Part shown: positions 41,058-49,560 of the stretch, piece by piece
Numbering within the stretch: the stretch's first letter is position 1
Layout of the letters: every line of letters begins with the position of its first letter
Assembly (NCBI RefSeq): GCF_001467615.1
Contig: NZ_LNYA01000023.1
Location: forward strand, 201,365 to 265,364
Length of the DNA: 64,000 bases
Origin: Legionella erythra
GTDB taxonomy: Bacteria; Pseudomonadota; Gammaproteobacteria; Legionellales; Legionellaceae
Direction: 5' to 3'
The notes under the pieces: model-generated
What the model saw: only the letters and a program-made list of their open reading frames with translations
Told to the model about the DNA's origin: nothing
Databases searched by the model: none
Translations under genes and position numbers: made by a program

Positions 41058-41125
41058 AATAAGTCCTTTTTAATAATGAGAGTGGAAATGAACCGATGTA
41101 ATCTGGATAATTACCCGGTCTCATT

Positions 41126-41154
41126 AATTTAAAATGAATACAACGGATTAGCAA
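41126..41154 (-). promoter_or_regulatory. Putative promoter of the bufferin operon
   Basis: On the minus strand, a -35-like TTGCTA (41149-41154) and a -10-like TAAATT (41126-41131) are separated by exactly 17 bases. Each matches the consensus at 4 of 6 positions. The bufA2 start is about 70 bases downstream. No other pair in the gap looks better. Confidence 0.45.
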
Positions 41155-41158
41155 GAGG

Positions 41159-41177
41159 AAAATGATTCTCATTCAGG
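41159..41177. promoter_or_regulatory. Fur-box-like palindrome
   Basis: AATGATTCTCATT (41161-41173) is a 5-3-5 perfect palindrome and matches the core of the Fur box (AATGATnnTCATT). Over the 19-base consensus I count about 13 matches. It lies just upstream of the putative -35 of the bufferin operon and overlaps the stop codon of the MFS gene. Fur control is inferred. Confidence 0.5.
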
Positions 41178-42350
41178 CGTTGTGTCTTTGCAAAAATAAC
41201 TGGCTATCAAACACAGGAGCGAGCACAAAAAGAGGCTATAGGGGAAAACCAGCGGTTCCTTGACCAGCAATGTCCCGACCAAGCCGGCAATGACGGCCGA
41301 ACTGGAATTTCTAACCGTATTGAGCAGGGCAATGGCGGTACCCGTTTCGTGGGTGTAATTGGCTATAGCTAATGAAAAGGCCGGTGGGTTGGCAAGCGTA
41401 ACGCCTACGTTAATCAATAGCAACGGCGTGAGGCTCCAAAGCGTCAGTCCCTGCTGATAAAAAAGGATAAGGCAAAGCAGGGCGCCCAAAGCCATAACCC
41501 AACTGCCCTGGCGTATGCTGGTGGCCAAGTTTTGATTTTTGCGTAGATGGATACCCAAAAAATTACCGCCTATGAGAATGAAGCCATTGCTTGCGAACAA
41601 AATCGAGAACCAAAAAGGGGAAATGCCCAAATTGTCGATTACAAGGTAAGAAATATTGACCACAGCAATCATCACACAGGAAAATGCAGCGGTAATAATG
41701 GCCGTGGTAATCCACAGTTGCTGATGCCCTGCCAGTTTTCGATAAGCCAGTAACGATGTTTTAAAGGTTAAACGGTGCGATTTTCGCGACCAGTAGGCTG
41801 ACTCACGCACCAGAGAAGGAATAAGCAGCAACAGAATAATGGCTATGATGAGCATGAAAAGGAAATCAGCCCGCCAGCCAAGATTGACAAAAATGAGAGA
41901 ACCCAGCAGCGGGGCAAAGATAGGCGAGACTGATACAATCATCGAAATGTGCGACAATAAACGAGCTCTAGCGGTATTATCTTCCTCATCCCGCGTGCAG
42001 GAAAAGGCGACTATATGAGCACAGCACACCGCAAACCCCTGCAATCCTCGCCCAAGAATCAGGATTTCAATGCTGGGGGACAGCATGCAGGCGATGGTAG
42101 CCAACATGAACAGGTAAAAGCTAAAGCGCAGCACGCTGCGCCGCCCGTAGTGATCTACCAACGGCCCCCAAAAAAGCTGGGACAAGCCAAAGACAAAGAA
42201 AAATAAGCTCAAGGTTAACTGACCCAAGGCATGACTTGTATTAAAATAGGCGGTAATGGCCGGCAGGGCAGGTTGGTATAAATCAAATACGAGCAAGGAA
42301 AAGGCAGACAAGGAAGCCAGATACAAAAAAGGGGTTTTAGTCGAGTGCAT
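41169..42350 (-). CDS. MFS drug-resistance transporter, Bcr/CflA type
   Basis: The 393-residue membrane protein has about 12 hydrophobic helices. FDLYQPALPAI near residue 25, GLSQLFWGPLVDHYGRR and GRGLQGFAVCCAHIV are Bcr/CflA drug:H+ antiporter signatures. I chose ATG 42350, which has GGAG five bases upstream, over an in-frame ATG at 42389. The substrate is unknown. It is divergent from anmK. Its 3' end overlaps the Fur-box-like palindrome. Confidence 0.88.
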   Translation of the reverse strand: MHSTKTPFLYLASLSAFSLLVFDLYQPALPAITAYFNTSHALGQLTLSLFFFVFGLSQLFWGPLVDHYGRRSVLRFSFYLFMLATIACMLSPSIEILILGRGLQGFAVCCAHIVAFSCTRDEEDNTARARLLSHISMIVSVSPIFAPLLGSLIFVNLGWRADFLFMLIIAIILLLLIPSLVRESAYWSRKSHRLTFKTSLLAYRKLAGHQQLWITTAIITAAFSCVMIAVVNISYLVIDNLGISPFWFSILFASNGFILIGGNFLGIHLRKNQNLATSIRQGSWVMALGALLCLILFYQQGLTLWSLTPLLLINVGVTLANPPAFSLAIANYTHETGTAIALLNTVRNSSSAVIAGLVGTLLVKEPLVFPYSLFLCSLLCLIASYFCKDTTPE

Positions 42351-42418
42351 AATGCTCCGGGCCGACTTCACAATGCAGCTGTCAAGCATATCTTAAAACA
42401 CACAGGAATGGATAGACT

Positions 42419-43516
42419 ATGAATTTATTTATTGGGCTTATGTCTGGAACCAGCATGGATGGCATTGACGCCGCCCTGGTTGATTTATCCACCCAGGCTT
42501 TGATCGATGGGGTGACCATTCCTTACAGCCAATCTGCGCGTGATGCTATTCAGGAGGTGCTGGACGGGCATCATACGCCTGGCTCTTTAAGTCAGCTAAA
42601 TACCCTGTTGGGGCAGGAATTTGCTCATGCGGTGCAAATTTTATTAAAAAAGTCAAATACCACGCCCAGTCAGGTCAAAGCCATCGGCAGTCATGGCCAG
42701 ACACTCTGTCATAACACCAAAACCAGCATTCCCTACACGGTACAGCTCGGTTGCGCCCACACCATCGCGGAATTAACCAGTATAACCGTCGTGGCTGACT
42801 TCAGAACACGCGATGTGGTGCTGGGCGGTCAAGGCGCGCCCTTTGCCCCTGTTTATCATCAAGCCTTGTTTAATCATCTACGGCCGCATCCTGTTGCTGT
42901 GGTGAATATCGGCGGCATCGCCAATCTGACCTGGTTAAACGGCGATTGCGTTCGTGGCTTTGATACAGGCCCGGGCAATTGCCTGATGGACGCCTGGATA
43001 AAGAAACATCACCATCGTCCTTTTGATAAAGACGGAGCCTGGGCAGCCAGCGGCACAGTGATTGACGAACTATTAAACAACCTGCTTGCCGATCCTTATT
43101 TTATACAGCCAGCGCCTAAAAGCCTTGGCAAGGAATATTTTAATGATTCGTGGCTCTATACCAGGCTTCAATCCCATTACCTGCCTCAGGATGTTCAGGC
43201 GACGCTGCTGGCCTTCACCGCCGTGACGGTCGGTGACAGCATTAAAGCCCAGGCAGCTACTCCAAGCCAGGTGCTTATTTGCGGTGGCGGCGCCCATAAT
43301 GGCCAGCTGCTGGCAAATTTACAACAACAACTGCCTGAAATCCCCGTGCAAAGTACTGAAAAAGTTGGTGTAAATCCTGATTTTATTGAAGCGCAACTGT
43401 TTGCCTGGTTGGCAGAAAAAGCGTTAACGGGCACGGCCCTGGACTTAAGCCAGGTTACCGGTGCTAAAGGCAGGGCAGTACTTGGCGCCATCTATGCAGC
43501 AGGGATTGACAAATGA
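42419..43516 (+). CDS. anmK: Anhydro-N-acetylmuramic acid kinase
   Basis: AnmK (365 residues) phosphorylates and hydrolyses anhydro-MurNAc to MurNAc-6-phosphate in peptidoglycan recycling. The ASKHA motif GLMSGTSMDGIDAALV is at the N-terminus; GSHGQT, GGIANLT, FDTGPGNCLMD and ICGGGAHN follow. Length is normal. It starts 68 bases from the divergent MFS gene. Confidence 0.96.
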   Translation: MNLFIGLMSGTSMDGIDAALVDLSTQALIDGVTIPYSQSARDAIQEVLDGHHTPGSLSQLNTLLGQEFAHAVQILLKKSNTTPSQVKAIGSHGQTLCHNTKTSIPYTVQLGCAHTIAELTSITVVADFRTRDVVLGGQGAPFAPVYHQALFNHLRPHPVAVVNIGGIANLTWLNGDCVRGFDTGPGNCLMDAWIKKHHHRPFDKDGAWAASGTVIDELLNNLLADPYFIQPAPKSLGKEYFNDSWLYTRLQSHYLPQDVQATLLAFTAVTVGDSIKAQAATPSQVLICGGGAHNGQLLANLQQQLPEIPVQSTEKVGVNPDFIEAQLFAWLAEKALTGTALDLSQVTGAKGRAVLGAIYAAGIDK

Positions 43517-43546
43517 ATTTCCATTGAGGTGTAATGTGCGTTTTAA

Positions 43547-44845
43547 TTGCATGAAGACGCCATTTTGAGTACACGCAAGTTAGATTTTCAACAGCACAGC
43601 CAATTCAGTGCGTATGTCGTTTTTTTATTGTCCGCCACATTCTACCTTTATGAATTTGTTCTGCAGGTAGCGCCGGGCGTCATGGCCGAATCCATGATGA
43701 AAACCTTCAAGGTCAGCGCCGCCGGTTTTGGTATCGTTTCAGCCTTTTATTTTTATGCCTATGCGCCTATGCAGCTGCCCGCTGGTGTGTTGTTTGATCG
43801 CTATGGCCCTCGAAAATTGATGACATATGCCTTGATACTTTGTGCATTAGGGTCATTCTTTTTTGCTTCCACCGACAGCCTGTTTACTGCGTCATTGGGA
43901 CGCTTTCTTATCGGCATCGGTTCGGCATTTTCGTTTATCGGCGTACTTGTTCTTATTTCAAGGTGGTTTCCACCGCAACAGTTTGCCCTGCTTGCAGGCA
44001 TTGCTCAGTTAATGAGCTCTGTTGGCGCCATGTTTGGCGAAATGCCATTAGCCGCGCTTATTGAGGCAGTGGGCTGGCGTCAAGCCAGCTTTATTCTGGC
44101 TGCTGTTGGATTTTTACTCGCTGCCCTCATCTGGTTCATCATCCGGGATTATCCTCATCAGCCCACGCAAACGCCACCCAAAAGGGCCTTTATTGATGAA
44201 TGGAAGCGGCTTTTGAGTGTCTGGCGTCAATCCTATACCTGGTATACCGGCGCTTATGCCTGTACCATCTGGACACCCATTGCGGTATTCGCTGCCTTGT
44301 GGGGCGTGCCTTATTTACAACAGAAATTTACGATAAGCGTCATTGCCGCCTCCGGATTATGCAGCATGATTTGGTTGGGTATCGGCGTCGGCAGCCCTTT
44401 GCTGGGCTGGGTCAGTGATCGTATTGCCAGCCGCCGCATTGCCTTGGGTTTAAGTTCCGTTTTTGGCCTGGGCGCGACTATTTTACTGCTCTACGTACCC
44501 AATATCTCACTGGGCTCCATGTATTTTATCCTGTTCATGCTCGGCATGGGGGCCGGTGGACAGACGGTCAGTTTTGCTGTGATTAAAGACAATAACCCGC
44601 CTGAACTCGTAGGCACCGCCTCCGGGTTTAATAATTTATCCGTTTTAATCGGCGGGGCGGTGTTTCAGCCTTTAGTCGGGGTTTTTCTCCATCACAGCGA
44701 GGGGTGGTACAAAGTCAATGGTGTTCATGTTTACACGGTGGCCAGCTATAACAAAGCGCTGCTGGTGATGCCCTCTTGCTTCTTACTCAGCCTGTTGATT
44801 ACACTCTTTTTCCTTAAAGAATCACATCCCGGGCGTCAGCAATAG
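43547..44845 (+). CDS. MFS transporter
   Basis: This 426-432-residue major facilitator has about 12 helices and an intact motif A after helix 2 (GVLFDRYGPRKLMTY), repeated in the second half as LGWVSDRIASRRI. QVAPGVMAESMMKTF near the start is common in bacterial metabolite:H+ symporters. No ATG fits before helix 1; TTG at 43547 or 43565 must be the start, and neither has a good ribosome binding site. Substrate unknown. Convergent with the squalene-synthase-like gene. Confidence 0.85.
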   Translation: MHEDAILSTRKLDFQQHSQFSAYVVFLLSATFYLYEFVLQVAPGVMAESMMKTFKVSAAGFGIVSAFYFYAYAPMQLPAGVLFDRYGPRKLMTYALILCALGSFFFASTDSLFTASLGRFLIGIGSAFSFIGVLVLISRWFPPQQFALLAGIAQLMSSVGAMFGEMPLAALIEAVGWRQASFILAAVGFLLAALIWFIIRDYPHQPTQTPPKRAFIDEWKRLLSVWRQSYTWYTGAYACTIWTPIAVFAALWGVPYLQQKFTISVIAASGLCSMIWLGIGVGSPLLGWVSDRIASRRIALGLSSVFGLGATILLLYVPNISLGSMYFILFMLGMGAGGQTVSFAVIKDNNPPELVGTASGFNNLSVLIGGAVFQPLVGVFLHHSEGWYKVNGVHVYTVASYNKALLVMPSCFLLSLLITLFFLKESHPGRQQ

Positions 44846-44858
44846 CCAGGGCATCAGA

Positions 44859-45821
44859 TTACAGATTAAGCGTAGAAAACGCCGCTATCCCCTGTTGACA
44901 GGATAGATAAAGCTCCCGGGCGCAGTCTGCCCGGGATTTCCTGGAGGCTTGCTTATATAGTGAAAAAATATAAGACGAAGGCAGTTTCAGTTTTTCAGCG
45001 GTTAAAACATCGGGATTATTAATCATCCGCAACACATGGTTAATTGAAAGGTACAGAACAAAGCGTACAAAATTTTCAAATGGCCTGTCACTATGCGGCA
45101 AAACCTCTAAATAACGAATTGCTGGCAACGCATCATTCACCAGGGCATCTTTGCATAAAATATTCAACGATTGAAGCGGTGAATGGCTATCGGTGACGCT
45201 TTGGGGCCAGCGACTTTTTTTTAAAATATAAGTATCCTCATAATAATCACGCAAGTTGTTGGTTTTTTGTAATAACAACCCCACGTGCCGGCTTAATGCC
45301 GGGAGCTCCTTGAAATCACGCTCGCTGAGTTGATAAGCATAAAATAACAAGCCGGTTAGGAATTCACCAACTACGCCGGCGGAGTAATAACAATAGTCAT
45401 CCATATCCGCCATATCAACAATGGTAGTCCCCAGGTATTTTTTCATGCCCGTTTTCATGATACCGCAATAGTGCAGACACAAGGCCTTTTCATGCTCATC
45501 GAGGCCATTAAACAGTTTGATAACCCATGGATAATGATAAAATTTTTTCGTCTCATCCGAGGGCAGCTCAAGAAGCGTCTTAAGCAGGACTTCATCAGTT
45601 TGCCGTTGCGATAAACCAAAAACCAGGGCATCCATGTAGTCGCATTTATCCTGAATACTTAAATCATTTGCATCCTCAATAATATCCAGCAATTTATTGA
45701 GGTTGTATTGGCAAAGAACAGGAGACTTTAAAGGAGGTTTGAGCCTCATGATAGGAATAGAAAAGCTTTTGGATTCCTCAAGAAGGAATGCTTCATTCCG
45801 TATTATGATCTGATTATTCAT
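44859..45821 (-). CDS. Squalene/phytoene-synthase-like protein
   Basis: The 320-residue protein resembles trans-isoprenyl diphosphate head-to-head synthases. The second Asp-rich region is clear (LLLQKTNNLRDYYED), as is YCYYSAGVVGEFLTGLLF. The first region, usually DTxEDD, is here DIIEDAN, so one metal-binding Asp is replaced by Ala. The enzyme may be active, altered or a pseudo-enzyme. It follows two tandem glycosyltransferases by 11 bases, which suggests a glycosylated isoprenoid product; that is inference. Confidence 0.8.
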   Translation of the reverse strand: MNNQIIIRNEAFLLEESKSFSIPIMRLKPPLKSPVLCQYNLNKLLDIIEDANDLSIQDKCDYMDALVFGLSQRQTDEVLLKTLLELPSDETKKFYHYPWVIKLFNGLDEHEKALCLHYCGIMKTGMKKYLGTTIVDMADMDDYCYYSAGVVGEFLTGLLFYAYQLSERDFKELPALSRHVGLLLQKTNNLRDYYEDTYILKKSRWPQSVTDSHSPLQSLNILCKDALVNDALPAIRYLEVLPHSDRPFENFVRFVLYLSINHVLRMINNPDVLTAEKLKLPSSYIFSLYKQASRKSRADCARELYLSCQQGIAAFSTLNL

Positions 45822-45832
45822 GCGTCCTGTCC

Positions 45833-46555
45833 TTAGTACCAGTATTTACAGTTTTTTTTCTGCTTGTACTGGCTTCTGAAGAATAAACCGGAGAGAAAAT
45901 CAACGACCAAACGGGCGGATAGGGGATGTTGATCGATTTTTCTCAAAGACATCTCCACGTATTTATTATAAATAACCACCCGTTTCTGCTGCCTTCTGGC
46001 ATAACGTTTTAACTGGATTGACAAACTAATGTCCTCTGTCACGAAATAGCGCTCATCAAAACCGCCCGTGGCTTCAAAAGCATTTTTTTTGCAGAATAAA
46101 AAGGAGCCTGCGCAACGGATATACCATCTGGAATAGTTATTCCAAATGGTAAACATCAACTGCATTAAACGCGAAACCGGCCTGTCCGGTTTTAACAGAA
46201 AAGAACCGGCTATGATCTCAGGGTCATGCAAAATAGCCAGACTGGTATCCAGCATTTCCGTCGTCATCAGGGTGTCCGCATCAAGAAAAATCAATAACTC
46301 ACCCCGGGCCTGATGGGCGCCTGTGTTTCTAACGCGTGCTATGTTACGCATGGGTTCTAAAATAACCCGGGCACCAAAATTTTCTGCAATTTCCGCTGTT
46401 TTATCTGAGGAATCATTATTCACGACAATGACTTCACCCTTAAGATGAGGGATAGACCAGGTAGCCGCATTAACTGAATGAAGGGTCATGGGGAGATAAG
46501 CCTCTTCATTATAGGCAGGAATAATAATGCTGTAGTGGCATTGAGCGTCTGGCAT
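45833..46555 (-). CDS. GT2 glycosyltransferase, copy 2
   Basis: The 240-residue family-2 glycosyltransferase has YSIIIPAYNEEAYLP at the N-terminus, a nucleotide-sugar site in VIVVNNDSSDKT, and DAD in LLIFLDADTLMT. It is a clear paralogue of the upstream gene: both share NIARVRNTG, AGSFLLKPDR, and the same last five residues, CKYWY. ATG 46555 gives the same length as the copy; ATG 46606 is a possible alternative. No membrane helix is convincing. Acceptor unknown. Confidence 0.85.
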   Translation of the reverse strand: MPDAQCHYSIIIPAYNEEAYLPMTLHSVNAATWSIPHLKGEVIVVNNDSSDKTAEIAENFGARVILEPMRNIARVRNTGAHQARGELLIFLDADTLMTTEMLDTSLAILHDPEIIAGSFLLKPDRPVSRLMQLMFTIWNNYSRWYIRCAGSFLFCKKNAFEATGGFDERYFVTEDISLSIQLKRYARRQQKRVVIYNKYVEMSLRKIDQHPLSARLVVDFLSGLFFRSQYKQKKNCKYWY

Positions 46556-46617
46556 AACTATGGCTACGAAATGGTTATATAAATTATAGACATCTTGGCT
46601 TTGCATCTCCAGTGGGA

Positions 46618-47337
46618 TTAATACCAGTATTTGCAGTTTTCCTTTTTCTTGTATTTGTTGCGCATGAGACCAATGGTCAAAAAATCCCAGACAACCCGTG
46701 GGCTTAAAGAAAATTTGTTCATTTTTCTTAAACACATCTCAGTGTATTTTTTGTAAACAATCACTTGCTGACGCTGTCGTCTGGCATAGCGGTTTAAGCG
46801 TGCAGAAAAATTAATGTTTTCTGCTGCATAAAACGACTCATCATATCCTCCGATAGCATTAAACACCTCTTTTTTGCAGAATAGAAAACACCCGGAACAA
46901 TGATGATTCCAACGCGAACGCATATTCCAGATGAAAAACATGAGTTGAATCATGCGTGAAACAGTCCTGTCCGGCTTTAATAGAAAAGAGCCGGCGACAA
47001 TTTCAGGGTTATGAAGCGTTCCAAGACTGGTTTTTAGCATTTCCTCGGTCATCAGAGTATCGGCGTCGAGAAAAATCAACAACTGACCAGTTGACTGCTG
47101 CACGCCCGTATTCCTGACCCTGGCTATATTGCGCACTGTTTCTGTGATAACGCGCGCACCAAGACTTTCAGCAAGACTCGCCGTGCTGTCCGTAGAGTCA
47201 TTATCAACGACGATGACTTCGCCTCGATAAGCAGGCATGGACACCATGGCCGCCTCGACTGAGCGAAGGGTAGCCGGTAAAAATGCCTCTTCATTGTGAG
47301 CCGGGATGATAATACTGTAGTGATAACTCTCTGACAT
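46618..47337 (-). CDS. GT2 glycosyltransferase, copy 1
   Basis: The 239-residue family-2 glycosyltransferase has YHYSIIIPAHNEEAFLP, VIVVDNDSTDST and LLIFLDADTLMTEEML. It is a tandem paralogue of the gene downstream, separated by 62 bases, and the duplication includes the 3' ends. The product may be an inverting sugar transferase acting on a lipid; substrates are unknown. It is 40 bases after the small Pro/Glu-rich ORF on the same strand. Confidence 0.86.
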   Translation of the reverse strand: MSESYHYSIIIPAHNEEAFLPATLRSVEAAMVSMPAYRGEVIVVDNDSTDSTASLAESLGARVITETVRNIARVRNTGVQQSTGQLLIFLDADTLMTEEMLKTSLGTLHNPEIVAGSFLLKPDRTVSRMIQLMFFIWNMRSRWNHHCSGCFLFCKKEVFNAIGGYDESFYAAENINFSARLNRYARRQRQQVIVYKKYTEMCLRKMNKFSLSPRVVWDFLTIGLMRNKYKKKENCKYWY

Positions 47338-47377
47338 ATGCGAAAATTAGAGAATAACGACTCACTAAAGTATAGAC

Positions 47378-47524
47378 TTATCTGGACGATTGCGTGTTTG
47401 GCTCTTCTGGTTCCGAGGGCTCCCGCTCAGGCGAATCATCCTGCCCTGGCTCAATCTCATTCGGAAATGCGGGCTCTTCCAAAGGGATTTCGGGTATTTC
47501 CTTGGGTTGTTCCGGGTTTTCCAT
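47378..47524 (-). CDS. Small Pro/Glu-rich protein
   Basis: This 48-residue ORF begins MENPEQPKEIPEIPLEEPAF. Glu and Pro make up nearly half of it, and it has no hydrophobic segment, so it is probably disordered. AAAGGA lies 10 bases upstream of the ATG. It lies on the same strand as, and 40 bases before, the glycosyltransferase pair. Its composition recalls the acidic Pro-rich proteins encoded at 49080-49544 and 50695-50886. Real but unproven; no family recognised. Confidence 0.45.
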   Translation of the reverse strand: MENPEQPKEIPEIPLEEPAFPNEIEPGQDDSPEREPSEPEEPNTQSSR

Positions 47525-47606
47525 TGTTGTTTCATCCTTTCTGTTCTCCTGATTAATTATAGCGCTATACGAAAGCTATACTGTTATTAGCTATTCGCAA
47601 CACACA

Positions 47607-48666
47607 ATGGAAACAGGGATGATTGACTCACTGTATTCAATGGAAGAGTGTGAACGTGTTGCCCGACTTGCTTCGCTGCGCTACGTCAACGACACGATGC
47701 CTGGGATAACTCGTCAAAAACAGGGCGATGAATTCCTTTATTTTAAAAACAGCAACCAACTAACGGATGAAAACACCCTGGCCCGTATAAAAAAACTCGC
47801 CATCCCGCCGGCCTACCATGACGTTTGGATATGTCCATACGAAAACGGGCATATCCAGGCCACCGGCCGGGATAAAAACAACCGGAAACAATACCGCTAT
47901 CATCCACTTTGGCTTGAGGTGCGAAACCAGCAAAAATTCGCCACCCTGATTCAATTTGGACAATCCTTGCCTTTAATCAAGCGTCATATTACCCGTGAAT
48001 TGAATAAGCCTACTCAATTGAATCGCGCGCAAGTCATTTGTGCCATTATTTACTTGCTTTACCATTATAATGTCGGGGTAGGGAATACCGTTTATGCCAG
48101 ACAAAATAAATCCTATGAAGTAACCACGTTAAGAAAAAAACATCTGTCTTTGAAAAAAAACAAAGCCATTCTTAATTTCAGGGGAAAAAATGCAAAATTA
48201 TGGAATATAATATTAAGCGATAAAAAGATAATAAAAAATTTTAAAAAAATGTGAAGAAATCCCAGGTTATGAGTTATTTAAATATACTGATGAAAATAAT
48301 TCACTGACTGTTGTTACCTCCCAGGAAGTCAATTTTTATCTTAAAAATATTACTAATTATCCATTTACTGCGAAAGATTTTCGAACCTGGATAGCCTGTC
48401 GTGAAACACTCTGCCGCTTAATTCGCTGCGAACCCCGTGGTGAAGCGCAAGATCCATTCCATGACACCCTTAAACAGGTTTCAAAACTCATGGGGCATAC
48501 GCCCGGCATTTGTCAGAAAAACTACATCCATCCAGGAATTATTTCAGCATGGAAGACTCAGAGCCTCAAGGTTTTGGCGGATGAAAATCGCGATAAAATT
48601 GCTGGGGCGAATGATGATAAAATCCTTCTTTTGTGGCTTAAATCAAATAAAATAATGAGTAATTAA
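47607..48666 (+). pseudogene. DNA topoisomerase IB, frameshifted
   Basis: The first part (to about 48250) reads RVARLASLRYVNDTMPGITR, IPPAYHDVWICPYENGHIQ and TGRDKNNRKQYRYH, the N-terminal domain of bacterial/poxvirus-type topoisomerase IB. The rest continues in another frame from 48250 to TAA 48664-48666: KCEEIPGYELFKYTDE, FTAKDFRTWIACRETLCR, and the catalytic Tyr in GICQKNYIHPGII. The frame changes at a run of seven A (48243-48249); six A would restore about 352 residues. All catalytic blocks are kept apart from the shift. Confidence 0.85.
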
Positions 48667-48842
48667 CCCATTTTTATCAAATAAAATTTCACAAAAAATT
48701 GCATTTTTTATCAACATTGCAGCTATATTTAAGGCGAAAAATCAATATTTTTGTTTGACAATTGATTAAAATATGCTTTAGTTTAAGTAGGGAAAATAAT
48801 TTGGAGCATGCAGTTTATTCACCAAAAATGGCGGAGATAAAT

Positions 48843-49040
48843 ATGGAAATTTCTAAGGAAACCGTACAGGCAGTTCAGGAACTATGCCATATTTCAGATG
48901 AACTTAAGGAAATCAGGGTTGCATTAAATAAATTAGTTACTATTTTTATAGAATCGCCTTATTCAACCCCTCCAAACGCACTCACGCAGTATTTGGAATT
49001 CAAAGGAAAGAAAACTCAATCCAGTAACATAACGCTTTAA
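48843..49040 (+). CDS. Small hypothetical protein
   Basis: The 65-residue product starts at ATG 48843, with GGAG eight bases upstream. The frame is open further upstream. The central part (TVQAVQELCHISDELKEIR) is probably an amphipathic helix or coiled coil. No family recognised; it could be a chance ORF, but its spacing before the next gene fits a real one. Confidence 0.4.
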   Translation: MEISKETVQAVQELCHISDELKEIRVALNKLVTIFIESPYSTPPNALTQYLEFKGKKTQSSNITL

Positions 49041-49079
49041 TCTCACTGAAGCAGTTATGAACGAGTAACAGGAGAACAA

Positions 49080-49544
49080 ATGATGAAACGGACTATTTCA
49101 ATAACCATGTTACTTGTAGGAAGCGTTTTGGTTGCGCAAAGCCCTGTTTGGGCTGCAACCAATGTTCCTAACACGACGTTGCCGTCCACGACGGTGAATC
49201 CGGCATCGCCGACAACGCCATCTCCAACTGATCCCACCACGCCGTCACCCACCGACCCAACCACCCCAACTGATCCCACACTACCGCAACCTGACGATGA
49301 CAATGGAACGTCAACACCGTCAACAACCAATAGTGGAACAGGGATCGATCCGGGAACAGGGACGGGCATCAATACAGGGACGAGTACTGAACCATCCGAT
49401 ACAGGCATCTCAACCGATCCCAACACAGACACTACAGGGACCACGTTAAATACTGGCACGGATGACGACGACGATGATAGTGAGAGCGATGATGTCCTGG
49501 ATGACACCAACACCAATCAGGATGGTATCTCAACAGGGGAGTAA
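49080..49544 (+). CDS. Secreted Pro/Thr/Asp-rich low-complexity protein
   Basis: The 154-residue protein has a signal peptide (SITMLLVGSVLVAQSPVWA) followed by low-complexity sequence: PSPTDPTTPSPTDPTTPTDP repeats, then Gly/Thr repeats (GTGTGINTGTS), and a very acidic tail (DDDDDDSESDDVLDD). It is a likely extracellular, disordered or metal-binding protein. Start at ATG 49080 or 49083, with AGGAG upstream. Function unknown. Confidence 0.7.
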   Translation: MMKRTISITMLLVGSVLVAQSPVWAATNVPNTTLPSTTVNPASPTTPSPTDPTTPSPTDPTTPTDPTLPQPDDDNGTSTPSTTNSGTGIDPGTGTGINTGTSTEPSDTGISTDPNTDTTGTTLNTGTDDDDDDSESDDVLDDTNTNQDGISTGE

Positions 49545-49560
49545 CAGGTCGGAGATAATC

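Noticed and set aside
47338-47556. Plus-strand 72-codon frame with a hydrophobic start
   Set aside because: The minus-strand 48-residue ORF has a better ribosome binding site and composition matching neighbours; the plus frame has none.
49055-49516. Minus-strand open frame opposite the Pro/Thr/Asp-rich gene
   Set aside because: It gives only Val/Ser/Gly repeats, the complement of the low-complexity codons; the plus strand has a signal peptide and ribosome binding site.
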